From CAVPGH01 sp046726955 (lineage in GTDB: Bacteria > Acidobacteriota > Vicinamibacteria > Fen-336), in assembly GCA_046726955.1 (NCBI GenBank), contig JBKPBQ010000279.1, positions 1-6,185 on the forward strand: a stretch of 6,185 nucleotides of DNA, written 5' to 3'. Below, piece by piece: positions 4,586 to 6,185 of this stretch. A model generated the notes under the pieces. The model was given only the letters and a program-made list of their open reading frames with translations, searched no databases and was not told the origin of the DNA. The position numbers and the translations under genes are program-made. The stretch's first letter is position 1. Each line of letters opens with the position of its first letter.

Positions 4586-6185
4586 ATGGCGATGGGAAGC
4601 AGCGCTTTCGTCCTGGCGCTCCTGCAGGCGGCGGCTCCCACGCCGGTCCCTGCCGTCCCCGACGGCGACGCGAGGCTCTCCGTCACCGTGCGCGACGCGT
4701 GGGGAGTCATCCCCGGGGCCAGCGTCCGGCTGACCCGCAACGCGCAGGCCGTGGCCTTGCAATCGAGCGACGGATCGGGCACTGCCGCCTTCGCGGTGCC
4801 CGCGGGGCACTACGCCCTCGAGGTCTCGTTCGCGGGCTTCGCGGACCACGTCGAGCGCGACGTCGCCCTCGCACGCGGCGAGCAACGCGCGATCACCGTC
4901 ACCCTCGCCCTCCCCCAGCTCTCCACCACGGTGACGGTGACTACCGCCAACCGCCGCGAGGAGCTGCTCCTCGACGTGGCCAATCCGACGACCGTCATCG
5001 ACGCCGCCCAGATCGAGGACACGGGGGCGCGCTCGGCGAAGGACGTGCTCGTCGAGCAGAACGGCAACGGCATCCAGGTGCAGCCGGGAGGGGGGCAGGG
5101 CCACGTCTCGATCAACGGGATCCCGGACAGCGGTGTCCTCGTGCTCGTGGACGGGCACCGCTACCTCGGCAAGGACGCGAACGGCAACCTCAACCTCGAG
5201 GACCTGCTGATGGGGGACGTGGAGCGGATCGAGGTCGTCAAGGGCGCAGGGTCCGCCCTCTACGGCGCGGACGCGCTCGGGGGCGTCGTGAACTTCATCA
5301 CCCGCAAGAGCCGCGATCCCGGTGTCGTCAACCGCTTCGACATGAGCGGCGGCTCGAACGCCGACTTCCACGCGGGCGACTCGCTCCTCTGGCGCGCGCC
5401 CCGGGGTGGCCTCTCGGTCTCCGGCGGCTACCGCACCTACGACGGCTTCGACCTCGACCCGCAGAACCCCCAGACGATCGGCCAGCCGGAGAGCCGGTGG
5501 TACTACGCGAGCACGAACGCCGACCTCGCCCTCGGGTCGAAGCTCGTGGCGCGCCTCTTCGGCGACTACCAGCGGCGCGACGTCGAGCACTACTTCTTCT
5601 CCGGCGCCACCCAGCTCGCGAGCACCGTCTACGATTCGCAGCGCGCGCTCACCCGCTACACCGCCTCCCCGGAGCTCGAGTACCTCGCCTCCGCGCGCAC
5701 CAGCGTGCGCGGCGCCTACAGCTGGGGCGAGTACCTGCGCGACGAAACGCGATTCTTCGTGGTGAGCGGGGCCGTGCAGCCGCAGGCGCCGTGGCGCGAG
5801 TGGAACGAGGAGCTGAAGCTCACCGCGCGCCACGACTGGGGCGGGACGGGAAGCGAGAACCCGCTGCAGGGCGGCTACGAGCGCCGGCAGGAGAAGCTGC
5901 GACGGGGAACGCTGTCCCGCACCGACCCCGAGCGCGACATCGACGTGGTGTGGATGCAGCAGGAGCTCTCCGTCGCGAAGGTCAAGGTCACCGGCGGCTT
6001 CCGCTACGACCACTACAGCGACTTCGGCGGAGAGTGGAGCCCGAAGCTCGCGGCGAGCTTCGCCCCCGCGAGCGCCCATCGCCTGCGCGCGAGCTACGGG
6101 CACGGCTTCCGCGCCCCCTACTTCGGCGAGCTCTACTTGAGCACGCCCCCCGTCTTCGTGGGCAACCCGAGCCTCCGGCCCGAGG
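4586..6185 (+). CDS. TonB-dependent outer-membrane receptor with N-terminal carboxypeptidase-regulatory-like domain; 3' end cut by window edge
   Basis: The 533 visible residues are the front part of an outer-membrane active transporter powered through TonB. Order of parts: hydrophobic leader about 1-23 ending near VPA, likely cleaved for export but with no Lys/Arg at its N end, so a weak signal peptide; a beta-sandwich carboxypeptidase-regulatory-like domain about 29-108 (VRDAWGVIPGASVRLT, GHYALEVSFAGFADH); a TonB-box-like stretch at 113-121 (STTVTVTTA); a plug domain about 128-242 with the conserved VERIEVVKG and GSALYGADALGGVVNFITR motifs; then beta-barrel strands from about 250. Near the edge, FRAPYFGELY followed by GNPSLRPE (508-533) is a typical barrel motif of the BtuB/CirA-type receptor group. 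Complete family members usually continue beyond this motif by one to two hundred residues or more. ATG 4586 is chosen for its GAGGTG site. The gene is divergent from the sensor kinase. Substrate (cobalamin, siderophore, sugar or other) is not readable from the sequence. Confidence 0.93.
   Translation, partial: MAMGSSAFVLALLQAAAPTPVPAVPDGDARLSVTVRDAWGVIPGASVRLTRNAQAVALQSSDGSGTAAFAVPAGHYALEVSFAGFADHVERDVALARGEQRAITVTLALPQLSTTVTVTTANRREELLLDVANPTTVIDAAQIEDTGARSAKDVLVEQNGNGIQVQPGGGQGHVSINGIPDSGVLVLVDGHRYLGKDANGNLNLEDLLMGDVERIEVVKGAGSALYGADALGGVVNFITRKSRDPGVVNRFDMSGGSNADFHAGDSLLWRAPRGGLSVSGGYRTYDGFDLDPQNPQTIGQPESRWYYASTNADLALGSKLVARLFGDYQRRDVEHYFFSGATQLASTVYDSQRALTRYTASPELEYLASARTSVRGAYSWGEYLRDETRFFVVSGAVQPQAPWREWNEELKLTARHDWGGTGSENPLQGGYERRQEKLRRGTLSRTDPERDIDVVWMQQELSVAKVKVTGGFRYDHYSDFGGEWSPKLAASFAPASAHRLRASYGHGFRAPYFGELYLSTPPVFVGNPSLRPE

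Noticed and set aside
5085..5100. G-rich stretch inside the receptor gene as a quadruplex
   Set aside because: It has only three separated G-runs and encodes a Gly-rich plug-domain loop, so coding explains it.
4457..6103. The kinase reading frame stays open far upstream on the minus strand, antisense to the receptor gene, to about 6103
   Set aside because: GC-rich coding DNA leaves antisense frames open. The upstream translation is low-complexity (V, A, R, E rich) with no domain, while the plus strand there encodes a clear TonB-dependent receptor. The kinase begins near 4432-4456.

Overview
The window is very GC-rich. By eye roughly two thirds or more of bases are G or C, and codon third positions are almost all G or C in the genes called. 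It is densely coding. The combination of a long sigma-54-type two-component system (seven-helix, multi-PAS kinase plus NtrC-type regulator) with a TonB-dependent receptor carrying an N-terminal carboxypeptidase-regulatory-like domain points to a Gram-negative, high-GC, soil- or sediment-type bacterium. Acidobacteriota, Myxococcota or a related candidate phylum are the guesses I would test first. No rRNA, tRNA, phage, IS or CRISPR sequence is visible, so the taxonomic guess rests on style only.

Layout. Three genes run leftward on the minus strand. A 7TM/3xPAS sensor histidine kinase (about 4432 down to 1883) is followed after only 12 bases by an NtrC-family response regulator (1870 to 539). 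After a 151-base gap comes the 5' part of a second response regulator, a receiver domain cut by the left edge (387 to 1). On the plus strand, divergent from the kinase, an outer-membrane TonB-dependent receptor starts at 4586 and runs off the right edge.

How it fits together. The kinase and NtrC-type regulator are almost certainly a co-transcribed pair: the kinase senses through its membrane and PAS domains, and the regulator activates sigma-54 promoters. The gap between the regulator and the downstream receiver gene contains what looks like a complete sigma-54 promoter layout for that gene. Reading toward it there is a dyad at about -89 to -100, a G-run block on the opposite strand, an IHF-like site at about -42 to -54, and a near-consensus -24/-12 element (TGGCAC-N5-TTGC). 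The simplest model is a cascade in which the NtrC-type protein switches on the receiver gene next door. The predicted start site lies only three bases before the GTG start, so that message would be nearly leaderless or use a later start. The receptor gene has its own sigma-70-like promoter (TTGACA, 17-base spacer, weak -10) with a short dyad over the -10/start region. Whether the two-component system controls the receptor cannot be told from this sequence.
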